Counted from the stretch's first letter, positions 11,523-22,314 are shown. The stretch: 64,000 nt of DNA from Isoetes taiwanensis (GCA_021234155.1 JAJEKV010000004.1:22052141-22116140), one strand, 5' to 3'. Notes: generated by a model from the letters alone, not told the origin. Made by a program: numbers and translations.

Positions 11523-13142
11523 TTATTGGAGAATGACTGGATCAACTGATAATTTGCCAGGCACCTTAAATATCCCCTCTACTCCACCTGCAGCTACAAA
11601 GTTTTCCAAGTAAGATTGCGCTTCCTTTCTATTTGTTTCAGGCTCAGAAGACTTGAGCCTACCATATGAGGAATCCTTAGTAAGTTTTGGCATATCAAAC
11701 CGATTTAAAGCCGAATCATCACCATTGATGATCAAGATCCGATCTGCGCTTTGCGCTTGTGGTTGCATCTGTGATACAGGATCTCCATCCAGCCAGTAAG
11801 GTGATTCCCCATTAAGATCATCATCAAAGACTCGTCTCTTAATTACCCTGGAGCTTTTCCTGATAGCTTGCCCAGGAGAAGCAGTTTGTACTGATAACAT
11901 GAAATTAGCCTTTATGTCTACTTTTGTTTTTGATAATTCTAATGCAAAATTTGCACGAACACTTTTGGCTGAAACATCCATACTATTTTTATCTCCTTTA
12001 CCATTCACTTCATCATCTTCTGCTCCTTTTATGAGGCTAACTAAACTGCTTATAGAAAGAAACTTGACATTTAGAAACCTGGGCCCTATGACTAGAGCAG
12101 CAAGGTAATAATAGTACCCCTCTGTAGGTCCTTCGTTCCCAGTGTATGGTACCTCAAATTGGACTGTTTTATCGCTGCTTGAAAGCCATGTTTCTGACTC
12201 AAACTCATTCTCCTCAACAGGATTGCCACCTGCATATGTGTCATGCTTTTTCAATAAGCACAAGTGAAGATCCCACAACAAATTATTGGCACATTTTCCA
12301 AGAACCTCTGCCACAAAACAGTTACGCCCTTTTAACCCAGCAAAGGGAAGGTTGGTCTCTGTATATTGGTGAGAGAGTAGAACTACTAGCTTCTTAGATT
12401 CTGAACTGATGTTGTTCACTTGTTCCAAGCGTGATTTGATAACTGCCTCTACACTAGACAAATTCTGAGGTAATCTTTTCACCATGAAGTTGTCCTTGTT
12501 GATGTTCTTCCTCACAACATTGAAAGCCAAACATAACTGACAACCTTCTACCACTTCTTCAAGCTCGTGCAGGTAATCAAAATAAAATGCCACATGACAA
12601 AACAAACTATGCGAATTCCTTGCAAAACCAAACCATTGAATTTCTCTACCATGCTCAACAACAACCAGCATTCCACCTTCATGAACTCCAAAAATTGTAA
12701 AAGCATTATACAATGCCGTGTTTGCATTGTTACTGACAGAATGATCGACTTGGCCACTTTCCCCCATTCCATTTAATGAATTGAACATGCCTGGGCAGCA
12801 GAAACAAACGGGCCCGGTCATGATCTGTGTGAAGGGGCTATTGTATCTCCACAACCTTGACTTCTTCGCAGATTTCTCCATATCCATGGAGCTTGAGGAA
12901 TCAAAGTGCAAATTGACTAGACTCCAGCCCTTCCCATCTATTTGGTTCCTGCCAAATCCTCTCCTTTCGTTTAGTGAAATAATACTCTTTGCACTACTTG
13001 CATCACCAAAATTGCCTTCAATACTCCTCCTCATGGCAGTATTCCCGTTAGAAAATCCAGCATCTATGTCTTTGCCACGAGTTGGAGCCGAATTCATGCA
13101 TGATGCTAAACCCTGCTCGGGGTTCCAAATGAGGCTTGCCAT
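11523..13142 (-). CDS. Chimeric captured ORF: 2OG-Fe(II) oxygenase-like region joined to 5-phosphatase N-terminus
   Basis: This is the longest open frame in the window, 539 codons without an intron. Residues 145-210 (IFGVHEGGMLVVVEHGREI, then HVAFYFDYLHELEEVVEG) resemble the core of a 2OG-Fe(II) oxygenase family, with D189 and H192 as candidate metal ligands. Residues 250-300 and the GNEGPTEGYYYYLAALVIG motif at 335-353 fit the same family. From about residue 430 the character changes: an acidic linker leads to YLENFVAAGGVEGIFKVPGK at 511-530, which matches the segment just before the WD40 domain of type II 5-phosphatases. The frame stops at 11523 and the WD40 part continues in another frame. 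Length and lack of introns suggest cDNA capture. Whether it is translated is unknown. Confidence 0.5.
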   Translation of the reverse strand: MASLIWNPEQGLASCMNSAPTRGKDIDAGFSNGNTAMRRSIEGNFGDASSAKSIISLNERRGFGRNQIDGKGWSLVNLHFDSSSSMDMEKSAKKSRLWRYNSPFTQIMTGPVCFCCPGMFNSLNGMGESGQVDHSVSNNANTALYNAFTIFGVHEGGMLVVVEHGREIQWFGFARNSHSLFCHVAFYFDYLHELEEVVEGCQLCLAFNVVRKNINKDNFMVKRLPQNLSSVEAVIKSRLEQVNNISSESKKLVVLLSHQYTETNLPFAGLKGRNCFVAEVLGKCANNLLWDLHLCLLKKHDTYAGGNPVEENEFESETWLSSSDKTVQFEVPYTGNEGPTEGYYYYLAALVIGPRFLNVKFLSISSLVSLIKGAEDDEVNGKGDKNSMDVSAKSVRANFALELSKTKVDIKANFMLSVQTASPGQAIRKSSRVIKRRVFDDDLNGESPYWLDGDPVSQMQPQAQSADRILIINGDDSALNRFDMPKLTKDSSYGRLKSSEPETNRKEAQSYLENFVAAGGVEGIFKVPGKLSVDPVILQ

Positions 13143-13388
13143 CTATAGTTTCAGGCATAGGCACATGCATACAGACTTGCCATCCACTGAGGGAATCCGC
13201 CAACAAGTTTTCTGGCTTCCGTGCTGCCATCGGCCTCTTCATAAAATCTGTGCTTATCGTCTCTTGCTCATGGTTGCAGACTTCCCATCTACTGCTAGAA
13301 TCTCTAAGCAGTTTTTTTAGCTTCCTTGCTGCCGTTATCCTCTTCACTGGATCGTGCTTCCAGACTTGCCATCCACTGTCAGAATCAG
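13048..13388 (-). pseudogene. Tandem-repeated 5' part of the captured oxygenase sequence
   Basis: Three related units start with CAGACTTGCCATCCACTG or close variants at 13173, 13277 and 13361 (spacings 104 and 84 bp). On the minus strand they encode a recurring pattern, KR..AARK...LL.DS.S.W.VC.H. The 99-codon frame at 13048-13347 overlaps the 539-codon ORF in a different frame, so a frameshift separates them. The last unit ends abruptly against the LTR fragment at 13389. Confidence 0.5.
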
Positions 13389-13525
13389 ACTACTCTGTCA
13401 ATGCGAACTAGCTATTGCAAGCAACTGGCCGGCACTATCAGATTACCCCTTCTGGCATTATTTCGAATCCATGCTTTGCCCTTTGATTCTAGCATCTTGG
13501 GACAGCTGTGACAGATCTCTCAACA
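13389..13525 (-). repeat. Partial second copy of the copia-type LTR
   Basis: This segment matches about 9671-9805 of the LTR at 9611-10022 almost base for base, in the same orientation, and ends in CAACA. Both the inner end of the LTR and about 210 bp toward its outer end are missing. It is the expected 5' LTR of the minus-strand element carrying the captured sequence, altered by deletion or template switching. Confidence 0.65.
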
Positions 13526-14593
13526 AATACTCTGCCATTAAGAGTTTATGACAGAGATAAGCTTCCCAACTATGATTGTTTAATCCAATCTATATCAGTA
13601 ACCCAGCGCCAGAATTGGAATCTTAGTCTCTGCTGGTGAAATTGAAAGTTTGTTATCCCTATATTTTTTAAACGTTAGAAGGAAGCAGATGATGTGCGAC
13701 ATGATTGAGCAATCATTGTAGAATGGGGAGCTAAAAAGGGTCAGGCTCTCTGTTATGCCTTCAAATGGTATCCTTTGGCTTTATCTGCGTTAGTCATCCA
13801 AAATGTTCTACCCATGGCTATTTTTATATTTTGCAACAGTTCTGTATGCTCGATTATCACCATGGCTATTTCTATCTGCCATGACTATCTCTATGTGCTG
13901 CATTGCCAAAGTCGTGGCCTTTTTCCTTGATCTCAGAAGTTCTTGCAGCTTTTAAACATAAACATCTCTTTTGTTGAGCACAAATAAGTCTCCCTTGCAA
14001 ATTTGCATTCAATTCAGTTCGCACTTTGCCTGAGTTTCTCTCTCATTCTAATAGACCTCTAATCAACTCTATTTTGCTATTGGTGCAATGGCCATGCTAC
14101 ATCAAATAAAAGTACCATTTTTGAATTTCAATTGTGGAATTTGCATTTCTTAGCCACTCTAGCTTAGTTTGTTATGTAGGTGTTTAAAAGGTGGAGAAAG
14201 ATGCATCTTTTACAAGTAATCTAATGGAGGATCTTTTCCTATTTTAGATATACAGCAAAGACAAAAATACTTCTTTTGAAGGAATATGGGGAGGGAAAAA
14301 AAAAAAACTTGCATACGAGTGTAGAAATAGACAAGTCCATGCTATTGGATATGGTAATTATGCATTCTAACGGTCATGTCAGGTTTTCTCTTCACAATTT
14401 AGAGATAGTATAACCTTGATCCTTTCTCTAACATTTTAAAATCTTTCAAATTGCTTTAAGCAACTAGGCAGATGAGGGTGTAGATCCAGCTTTGTGTTCA
14501 AAAGAGATAATAGATCATTTGGCACAGACTATACACTATACATGATAGTGACATATACTTTGATATAGCTCATTTCACTTGAAACTCATTTCT
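13526..14593. other. Anonymous AT-rich sequence
   Basis: No gene, element boundary or strong repeat is seen. Two short phrases with CCATGGCTATTTTTAT recur near 13811 and 13861. Confidence 0.4.
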
Positions 14594-14972
14594 GGATGGA
14601 TTTGGCTGACCTGAAATTGCTACTAGGAAAAGCTCATATAGATCGCACTCAAAACGCGCCACAGCTTTTAGATATTGTATTCTTTTGTGCTTATTCCCAT
14701 CTACTTACAGTTCAAAATTTTGCTTGCAGGATGGCTGACCTGAAATTGCTACTAGGAAAAGCTCATATAGATCACACTCAAAACGTGCCACAGCTTTTAG
14801 ATATTGTATTCGTTTGTTCTTATTCCCATCTACTTACAGTTCAAAATTTTGCTTGCAGGATGGCTGCCTGCAATTGCTACTAGGAAAAGATCATATAGAT
14901 CACACTCAAAACGTGCCACAGCTTTTAGATATTGTATTCCTTTGTTCTTATTCCCATCTACTTACAGTTAAA
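14594..14972 (+). repeat. Exon-like tandem repeat, 129 bp x about 3
   Basis: Three units begin at equivalent points near 14611, 14740 and 14868. Each encodes LKLLLGKAHIDHTQN..QLLD in the plus-strand frame. Each of the first two ends with ACAG, a T-rich run and TTTTGCTTGCAGG, a convincing 3' splice site. This looks like tandem duplication of an exon with part of its intron. The frame stays open across the first two units. The protein family is not recognised. Confidence 0.7.
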
Positions 14973-16110
14973 AATAAGCATGATTTCTTGGGAGATGTAT
15001 GCATGGCTCTAAAATACTCTTTTATAGGCAATGCTAAGGGTGTGGACCTAACTATTGAGATCAGATGAGACTGCGACAAAGAGAAGAGACTGGGTTGTTA
15101 CTTAAATGGTAACATTTCTGCTTATCTTAGACTTAGCTACCACCTAGCTGTTGCAGTTCCGTAACTGCTACAACGTTGTGTTCCAGAATCAGGCATATTG
15201 ATAGGCCTGCAAAACATGCAGATGCTTTGCCCCCATCAGAATATGTTCAACGCCTATTTGCTTTCCACCTCAAACCTGTTGTTTCAATGCTACAACATGG
15301 TATTCAAGAAACAAGATATTAATAAGCATGCAGGACATGCAGATGCTTGCCTTTAAAGAATTGGAAGCTCTTAACATGTTTATAGTGCTGTAGGGAAGGG
15401 TGCCCATGAAGCGCCCACTTAAGGAAACAAATGTTATTATGATCGACTAATTTTTTTTTTAACTCTTTTTAACATACCATAATGAAGATTGGGTCTTTAG
15501 CTTTCAATTGATCCCATACATCAGAGTTTTTGATAAATTTGGAGTTCGCTACAAAGGAATTTAACCCTAATAGACCACATGTGCCCTTCAATAGACCATT
15601 AAGTGCCCTTCAATGGACCACTAAGTACCCTTTAATGGACTACTTGGGACCTTCAATAGACCGCATAGGACCTTTAATAGCCAACTGCTTACTTGCTGCT
15701 TACTTGCTATGTAACAATCATTATACATCAATTTTTTTTACAGATTTATGTCTTGCACTATTCTAGAGGCCTGGCATGGCCTTAATTGCCAACCATAACT
15801 GTAAGGAGTTCGACATGGTCTAACAACAATCTGAAAACCATCCAGGCAACACACCTTGTTCGAAAAAAACCAAAACATGACCACAACGTTTATGAATGTG
15901 AGAAATAATTTACAAAAGTATTGGCAGAAGATGTGACCCTTTTATTTCTTAGACAACAAATGAAAAACCTTTTTTATGTCTTTGTCTTGCAGCAAGCAAG
16001 GCATTTGCCATTTTTTTTTGCTAACTCAATTCCTTGTCTAATTGATGGTATACGTTAGTCTCATCTTTGCTCAAAAATTGGTAAGAAAAGTTTCAAATTA
16101 TTTAATATTT
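14973..16110. other. Anonymous sequence containing a 22-bp minisatellite
   Basis: Bases 15565-15681 hold five to six units of about 22 bp related to CCCTTCAATAGACCATTAAG. Elsewhere I see no gene. The 78-codon ORF at 15530-15766 is mostly a translation of the minisatellite. Confidence 0.6.
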
Positions 16111-16921
16111 GGGAAAATTTTAAAAATGCCCCTCTATTTTGTGTTATTTGTGAAAATGCCCTTATATTTTGAGATATTGTCAAAATGCCCCTTGTATGGC
16201 TCTGAAACTAATAGAGATAAGAAGAATGGTGGAATGAGTTTAGGGGGCGCGAATGGCTTTGGCATAGGGCAAGACCACTATGAGAAGAGACCACAGGTGA
16301 TAAATTGGAGCTAATAATTTGGGCTTACGATCGGATATGGAAAGATGAAGATGCGGGCTTGCAAAGTTTCGTTTTTAAGCGGGGCTAGAGCAGCGGGGAG
16401 AAAACTTACAAGATCTTGAGCCCACTGCAATTTTTCTTGCTGTCAAATTCTCTCCTTGTTGTACAAATCACTAGCAAAATCCATCTATAATAGTGCTTTG
16501 AACTTCCTATTGATTGCCGGATATATGAAATCTAGAAGAACTTCGCATGCATGCCACAATTACCCGGGAAAAACAATGAAGGAAAGCTCTGTGGGCCTGC
16601 CACAATTATCTTCAAAAAAAAAAATGCTGGAGGAAGGCTCTACAGCGCCGGGCATATCTTTGTCTAGTTTTGGATCACTCTGCTCTTATTTTAAAGCTTA
16701 GACTGCAAATTCGCAGGGCAGAAAGGTCCGGCATTGCATCAGTGGACACCATATTAACCAATTTTTGTGAAAATCTCTAAATTTTGAGTTGCTCCTGGTA
16801 GATTGGTAGTTAGATTGAGCCCGGTATTTGTAGTGATCGTCGAGAAAGCTTCTGAGGCCAGGGGCATTTTGACAATATGTCAAAATACAGGGGTATTTTG
16901 ATAAATACCTCATTTTCTCCC
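16111..16921. mobile_element. Non-autonomous MULE-like element
   Basis: Terminal inverted repeats of 60-80 bp flank this 811-bp segment. The left end is GGGAAAATTTTAAAAATGCC and continues to 16193. The right end, 16860-16921, reads GGGAGAAAATGAGGTATTTA on the complement. Both carry repeated AAAATGCCCCT motifs. Mutator-like elements commonly start with such GGGAAAA...ATGCCCC ends. The flanking 9-mers agree at only about five positions, so the insertion is old. No transposase is present; an 81-codon ORF at 16456-16701 is unrecognised. Confidence 0.55.
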
Positions 16922-18294
16922 TCAATGCTCTGCTCTGATGCTAAACTGTCGTACGTTTTAGAGTGCAAAAAGGCACCCAAATCATCTGTTGAATTTCCTT
17001 AGACATTTTCCTCTACTCTGATGGGTTAGTACAGAGTTAAGAAATACACATAAGCTCTCTCTTTTGCTACATACACACTATTTACGAGATGGCAAGCTAT
17101 GTGGACTCATATGGATTACCGCGAATGGACACAAATGAAGACCAACAAGATGATGTTGGGGATATCAAATTTGTTTTGAACCTCAAATACAACTCTCTAT
17201 CTTTGATTCTTTACGAACCCGAGCACGCCAATTGAATTCGGTATATATGGGTTTTCTTAAATGCAAATTCTGCAATATGCTCAACTGGTATCAAATCTTT
17301 TTGTAAGACTACAAGCAGTATATTCTAAATATCTATTACTAAACATTGATGTTCAAGGTGTCCGGCGATGAGTCGTGGTGTTCTAGAGCTTACCTGTCGT
17401 CCCTTGTCTAGTTACCAAGTTTATTGCTAACTTTGGCATGGTTGGATGCAGGTAACCAGAACTCCACCTCCTTGGATTTTTGTACGAAGTTACAATGGTG
17501 ATTTTTAGATTAAGACCATGTTAATGCATGGTTTTAAATATCGAGATAAGTATCTCTGTTTTTCTAAATTTTGAGCACAATGTTTACTTTTCTTATTCTG
17601 ATAGTTGAAATCCCAGAACAAGGCATCTTGAAATTTTGAAGTGGTTGAGTAATCCAAAGAAGCAGATGATTCATTGCGATATCAAAAGACATGGAATATT
17701 ATGTGGAAAGATATTTGCTATTCTATTTCTCATGCAAAATCTTTATTGTTACCTTTTGGATACTTCGACATTGATCTTTGTTTCACTTAAGGAAATGCTT
17801 TCTTATTTAAGGTTTCACTTGAGTTTTCAGTCTAATGTATCACTTGGTCATTGAACACATTAAAGTTCAATAAAGGTTTTTCTTGTTAATTCTCTTATGC
17901 TCAAGGATCGGCGATGTGAGTCATTGGACACTCATTTGGATGTTCCATGTTTATCGTGATCTGTGATCTATATAAAAGTTTATCTTGTTAATTCTTCTAT
18001 GTGCTCAAGGATTTGATGTGCCGTATATGGCCTAAATGGTTACATGTGCGGATATGGCCTAAATGGTATGTAGTGGCTAGTATGGCTTTTGTCAAGGCTA
18101 GGATGCGGGTTTTTAGATACTTCTATTCATTGGTTTTACCGATTCGCATCGTCCTTCAAACGGGGATGAGTTATCAAGATTCTCTTTGACCTATATCTAA
18201 ACTCAAGTTTATGTGTTCTAATGGTTACATGTACGGATAGATAATAGCTTTATGTAGAAGTGGCTAGTATGGCTTTTGTCAAGGCTAGTCTTTG

Positions 18295-18330
<36 letters not shown>

Positions 18331-18539
18331 GACTTGATAAATCACATAAGCATTGCGGTTCCCATGTGTCTTTTAAATCGATTTCGAAATATGCAAAACA
18401 AAAGGGCAAGTTCTTTAAATTCATGACATCAAAATCCTAGAACATTAAGACGAAAAATAATGTATAATCTGATAACATCTTATATTTTTTTATAGGCAAG
18501 AACAACCCCAAAATTATGGATACATGAAACAAATATCAT
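16922..18539. other. Anonymous sequence with local duplications and a poly(T) run
   Basis: A related phrase occurs at 18040-18102 and 18222-18288, with GTGGCTAGTATGGCTTTTG in both. A 33-T run lies at 18297-18329 and could be the tail of a minus-strand retroposon. A 48-codon ORF at 17089-17235 (MASYVDSYGLPRMDTNEDQ) is unrecognised. No gene is supported. Confidence 0.4.
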
Positions 18540-19085
18540 TAAAAACTCACAACATTTGCATTTTTTGTTGTCGATAACCTATGTGCTTTCTGTTGCTTCA
18601 GGTTTACCGTATAGAATCTTCTCATATACAATAGTAGCAAAAAGTGGTAGCTCATGTTGCAACAAGCCAATATGCTATCTCAAAGACCTCAGATTTACCC
18701 TTTTGATATCCCATCCATCAATCAAAACCTTTCTAGATACTGGATCGTAAAATTGACATCAATAATAGAGCTTTTGCCTGAACCACTAGATTCAAAAGCG
18801 CAATGGTCCTACCAGCACAGACTTTTAAGTTCAGATCCTCAAAACCCCAAGATATCATGCCTCGTTGGGTAAAGAAAGCTGGCATATCTTAATTCAATTT
18901 CAACATTAACATGAGTAATAGTTGATACCTTTGAATTATCTGAGTCAATTTCTATTTTATACTCTAGAATGTCAAAAACTGAGCCTATTGTACCTGACCC
19001 TTTGATTGTATCCGGAGCGAGAGCAAGTGTCTTGGCAATGTTACACCTAAACTGTAATTCTATACTGACAGTACGTAGTAGCCCA
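18540..19085 (-). pseudogene. ABCB-type (MDR/P-glycoprotein) ABC transporter fragment
   Basis: Minus-strand frames give, in family order, AKTLALAPDTIKG, GTIGSVFDILEYKIEID, YPTRHDI, a Walker A motif ESSGSGKSSII, VLIDGWDIKRVNLRSLR, HIGLLQHELPLFATIVYE and ILYGKPEATE. This is the stretch from the last transmembrane helix into the nucleotide-binding domain of plant ABCB transporters, membrane pumps that export auxin and other small molecules. Several frameshifts and stops (after LRSLR, before GLLQ, and in EATEST-stop) break it. The signature motif, Walker B and all other domains are absent. It abuts a LINE remnant in the opposite orientation. Confidence 0.75.
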
Positions 19086-19104
19086 AAAACACTAGGTCCG
19101 CATG

Positions 19105-19480
19105 AGTATTAGACTTGTATATGGCGTTGCGCTTGGGATAAATTGCTTCATCCAAAGCTACCTGTGCTTCGGTGGCAGATCCTTCCCAGGTATTTACATT
19201 TTAATGCATTCCGTCATCAATATGATCCTCGAGTCTCTACATTGTGTCCCATCTTCCTTGCAAAGATTGAATCACTTGAGCATTGCTTGCTTGCATATCC
19301 TGAGGTCCAACTAGCCTGGACTTAGTTGCAGGGTTTATTTCATAATGCCTTGGATGTTGTGGCATCCTGCCCTGATAGGGGGCCCTTAGCTACGAAGAAG
19401 GCATTTCATCTTGGTTCTGATTGGCTCTTGTGGTCCATTTGGAAACGAAGCAGACTTCATATTTTTCAAGGCATTTATTG
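19105..19480 (+). pseudogene. LINE (L1-type) ORF2 C-terminus, zinc-binding RT tail
   Basis: The plus strand encodes HPKLPVLRWQILPRYLHFNA, then YDPRVS.LCP, then ESLEHCLLAYPEVQLAW, then LLWSIWKRSRLHIFQG. This matches the zf-RVT domain at the end of plant L1-type reverse transcriptases (CP.C...ES.EH....CP...W). The frame is mostly kept, with a stop after LAWT. No reverse transcriptase core is present upstream, where the ABCB fragment lies. Confidence 0.6.
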
Positions 19481-19554
19481 TACTCCTCACATTATGAAAT
19501 TTTGATTGTTTGAAAGCCCTCAAAAAATCCATTGTTTGTTCAGTTGTGACTCTA

Positions 19555-21541
19555 TTGAATAAGAAAAAATCTATTGCAAAAAGCGGATGTGCACAATTCT
19601 AGAATGGGACTCGCATGAAAACAACAAAAACCTCTCAGATAGATAGGCTTCTCATTCATCTCGTGATTTTCTACAATGGTGGATAGTGGGTAGCAGCACA
19701 CATCACGAACTACCCACGAAAAAATAAAGGGAATGTCAATTATATAATTTGGACCCCATAAAATACAATGCTAATAGATGTGTGGCTTGTGTACTGTAGA
19801 AAGCTTATCAGGGATTAAAAACCCGCCCTTAGGGGTTTTGAGGAAAAACCCTAGTGATAAGCCTTGACAGGGGCTTGGACAAGCGTGGGTGAGAATTCGG
19901 CTCCCAAGCCCACGAATGGAAAAGTCGAGCTGCTGCTTGCAGCTTCGCCCAAACTGTACACGCACATCACCAACACTAGAAAAATGTGATAAAACAAACC
20001 TCCCAAAGTGGAGGGGGCTGATCCATAGCGTGCCCCAGCGACAATAAACAAAAAACCTCTTCAAATAGAGGGGTTGGTCAGCGTGCCGAGGCGACAAATA
20101 CATTAAACAAAGAAGGGGAGGAGGGTGGGTTCAAAGAAAGAGAATAAAGATGCTGGCGCTGAGAGAGGAGGAAGCGCCGATGAGGCGTTGATGAAGAACC
20201 TGCGCCTAATATAGCGATCTCCCAACCCGAGGAGAAGGCATGCGCGCATGCATGCATACAAGACATGCATGCTTCGCCCCATTCTAAATTGCGATCAATG
20301 GCTCGGATCGATGGGATTCTAGAATGGGGCTGCATAAAAACAACAAAAACCTCGAATAGAAAAAGACTTCCTTATCAAAATGGGGGCGAGGAGAAGGTCA
20401 AAGGATTATGGCTAAAAAGAAGAGGCAAAGGTAGAGAAAGGACATGCCACAGCATGAAAGAAATGCCAAATTGGTCAATCCAAGCAGGGAGAAGCCCCTC
20501 CCCTGCATGGTTTCAAAGAAAAGAGAATAAGGTACTGTTGAGAGAGAAGAGAAAGCGCCGATGAGACGTTGATGAAGAACCTCGCCTAATATAGCGATCT
20601 CCCAACGGAGAAGGCATGCGCATGCATGCATGCAAGACATGCATGCTCGCCCCATTCTAAATTGCGATCCGATGGCTCGGATCGATGGGATCAAGTAATA
20701 GTATAGCGGTCACAAAGGGTTGCAACCAAGTCCAATTTTTATATAGATACTACAATTGGAGACGAATAATTCCCCTTTTAGGTCAATACAAACATGAGAC
20801 ATGCATTATTTTAGTAAAACTTGGATCTGCATCATCTTTAATGCAAAGAGGTGCATTGTAATTTCGTCGATATAAAGTGCTTAAATGCCATTTTCATGCA
20901 ACTAGAATAAAAAGTTGTATTATTCTACATTAATTGGTGCATCACAAGCATACATTAAGAAAACTTTAGCTATTAACAACAACACACATAATGCGAGGGC
21001 TAGAATCCACCAAGCGGGTCATACATTCCATGCAACACAAAATGCAAAAGGTATAATGCCAAAATAATCATAATGTTCCAGCAGCCTATTCACTACTGAA
21101 CAAAATATTAACTTGGTCAAAACTCAATAATCTCTTTCTTAGCAGTCCCAATAGTTGCAAGTCCAATAGTTGCAACTTGTTTATAGATAGAAATAAACTT
21201 ACAATGTATATATGTTGTGCACTGGGTGAAGTAGTATGTTGGAGAATATAGCCCAAATTAAATCCTCTCTTGAGACTCCTCTCATTTTGCTATATATTTT
21301 GAAGACAAAATTGAAAAAAGTCATTCGACTACACCCCAAACACGATGTAGCAAATATCCCATACATATGGTGTCAAAGGAGTAGCGTGCCCCAACTTTGT
21401 GTCGAATACTACAAACACAACCACAACCTCCTCAATCACACTGTCCTATCTTCCTCTCTCTTTTTACCATCCCCCAACCGTGAACCCTTCTCAAGCACCC
21501 TCGAATGTACAATGTAAATGAGTCAATATGAATGCATTAAG
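19555..21541 (+). repeat. Dispersed repeat R, copy C, interrupted by an insertion
   Basis: Bases 19559-19594 and 20715-21541 match 7455-7490 and 7519-8280 of composite repeat copy A in the same order. The 1.1 kb between (19595-20714) is foreign. Homology resumes at AAAGGGTTGCAACCAAG. Inside the insertion, the phrase TTCTAGAATGGG...AAAACAACAAAAACCTC occurs at 19597 and again at 20316. Confidence 0.65.
20130..20692. repeat. About 185-bp direct repeat rich in CATGCATG (RY-type) motifs
   Basis: Segments 20130-20317 and 20512-20692 are near-identical. Each holds GCGCCGATGA, GCGATCTCCCAAC, a run of overlapping CATGCATG motifs ending in GACATGCATGC, and a final GGCTCGGATCGATGGGAT. On the complement GCTATATTAGG is TATA-like. 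CATGCATG is the RY element bound by seed-type B3 regulators in plants. Function here is unknown. Confidence 0.7.
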
Positions 21542-22130
21542 TTTGGACAATTTGTTTCTTATTGCGGGAGGGTATTCTTGCAATGGTTGGGACTATGATT
21601 CTTGTATGGTATTATATTCGAAACTATATATTTGGGTGTAGAGAATATCTCTGATGGCGGCTAGAGCGGCGGCTTAGGCCGCGCTCGTTTCTTGCAGGGT
21701 GCACAAGGCGCCCAAGATTGAATCAGTATGACTTTTTAACCATAGTTTGTTGGTGAAAAACATTTAAACCGGTACCGGTTTGTGGGCCAAAAAGTTTACA
21801 AACCTTATCTGGTTATGCAACATAGTTCCTTGATATGATCTGATAGTGTGATAAACAAACACTATTTTTTAACACAGTAAGTGTCTTGTTATGCAACATG
21901 GTTCATTATTACGATTTGATAGTCTGATAAACGAACATAGCTTTCTGACATGGTAAGTGTAGTTGATAGCTATTCCCACTTAAAGTATATGATGTATCAT
22001 ATTGCTTTTTTGACAAGATGTTTTACCACATTTATCTTCTTTGCTTTATAATGGTGGTAATTCAACATTTTATTTTAAAATGGGTTGTACATATGATATA
22101 CTATGGTGTACAATGCAGTGTCTTATAGGC
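21542..22130. other. Anonymous AT-rich sequence
   Basis: No gene is seen. A phrase around GTTATGCAACATAGTTC recurs at about 21810 and 21890, each followed by a GATAGT.TGATAAAC.AACA stretch, suggesting a degenerate duplication of about 80 bp. Confidence 0.4.
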
Positions 22131-22260
22131 ATGGTTTCTACATGAGATATACTCTGGTGGTAAGTATGTGAATATGGTTTCTACATGATATACTATGGTG
22201 GTAAGTATGTGAATATGGTTTCTACATGTGACATACCCATAGTGGTAAGTATTTGAATAT
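22131..22260. repeat. Tandem repeat, about 42 bp x 3
   Basis: Three units starting ATGGTTTCTACATG lie at 22131, 22174 and 22215. Each is followed by GATATACT.TGGTGGTAAG or a variant. A more degenerate unit precedes them near 22083. Confidence 0.8.
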
Positions 22261-22314
22261 TCGAAAGTGTGACTAGTTATTAGGGGCATTAAATTCTTTT
22301 ACACATCTATGGGA

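Noticed and set aside
17089-17235. 48-codon ORF as a small gene
   Set aside because: Clean start and stop but no conservation evidence, promoter or family; cannot be told from chance.
18297-18329. Poly(T) as proof of a minus-strand retroposon
   Set aside because: No target duplication or retroelement sequence could be tied to it.
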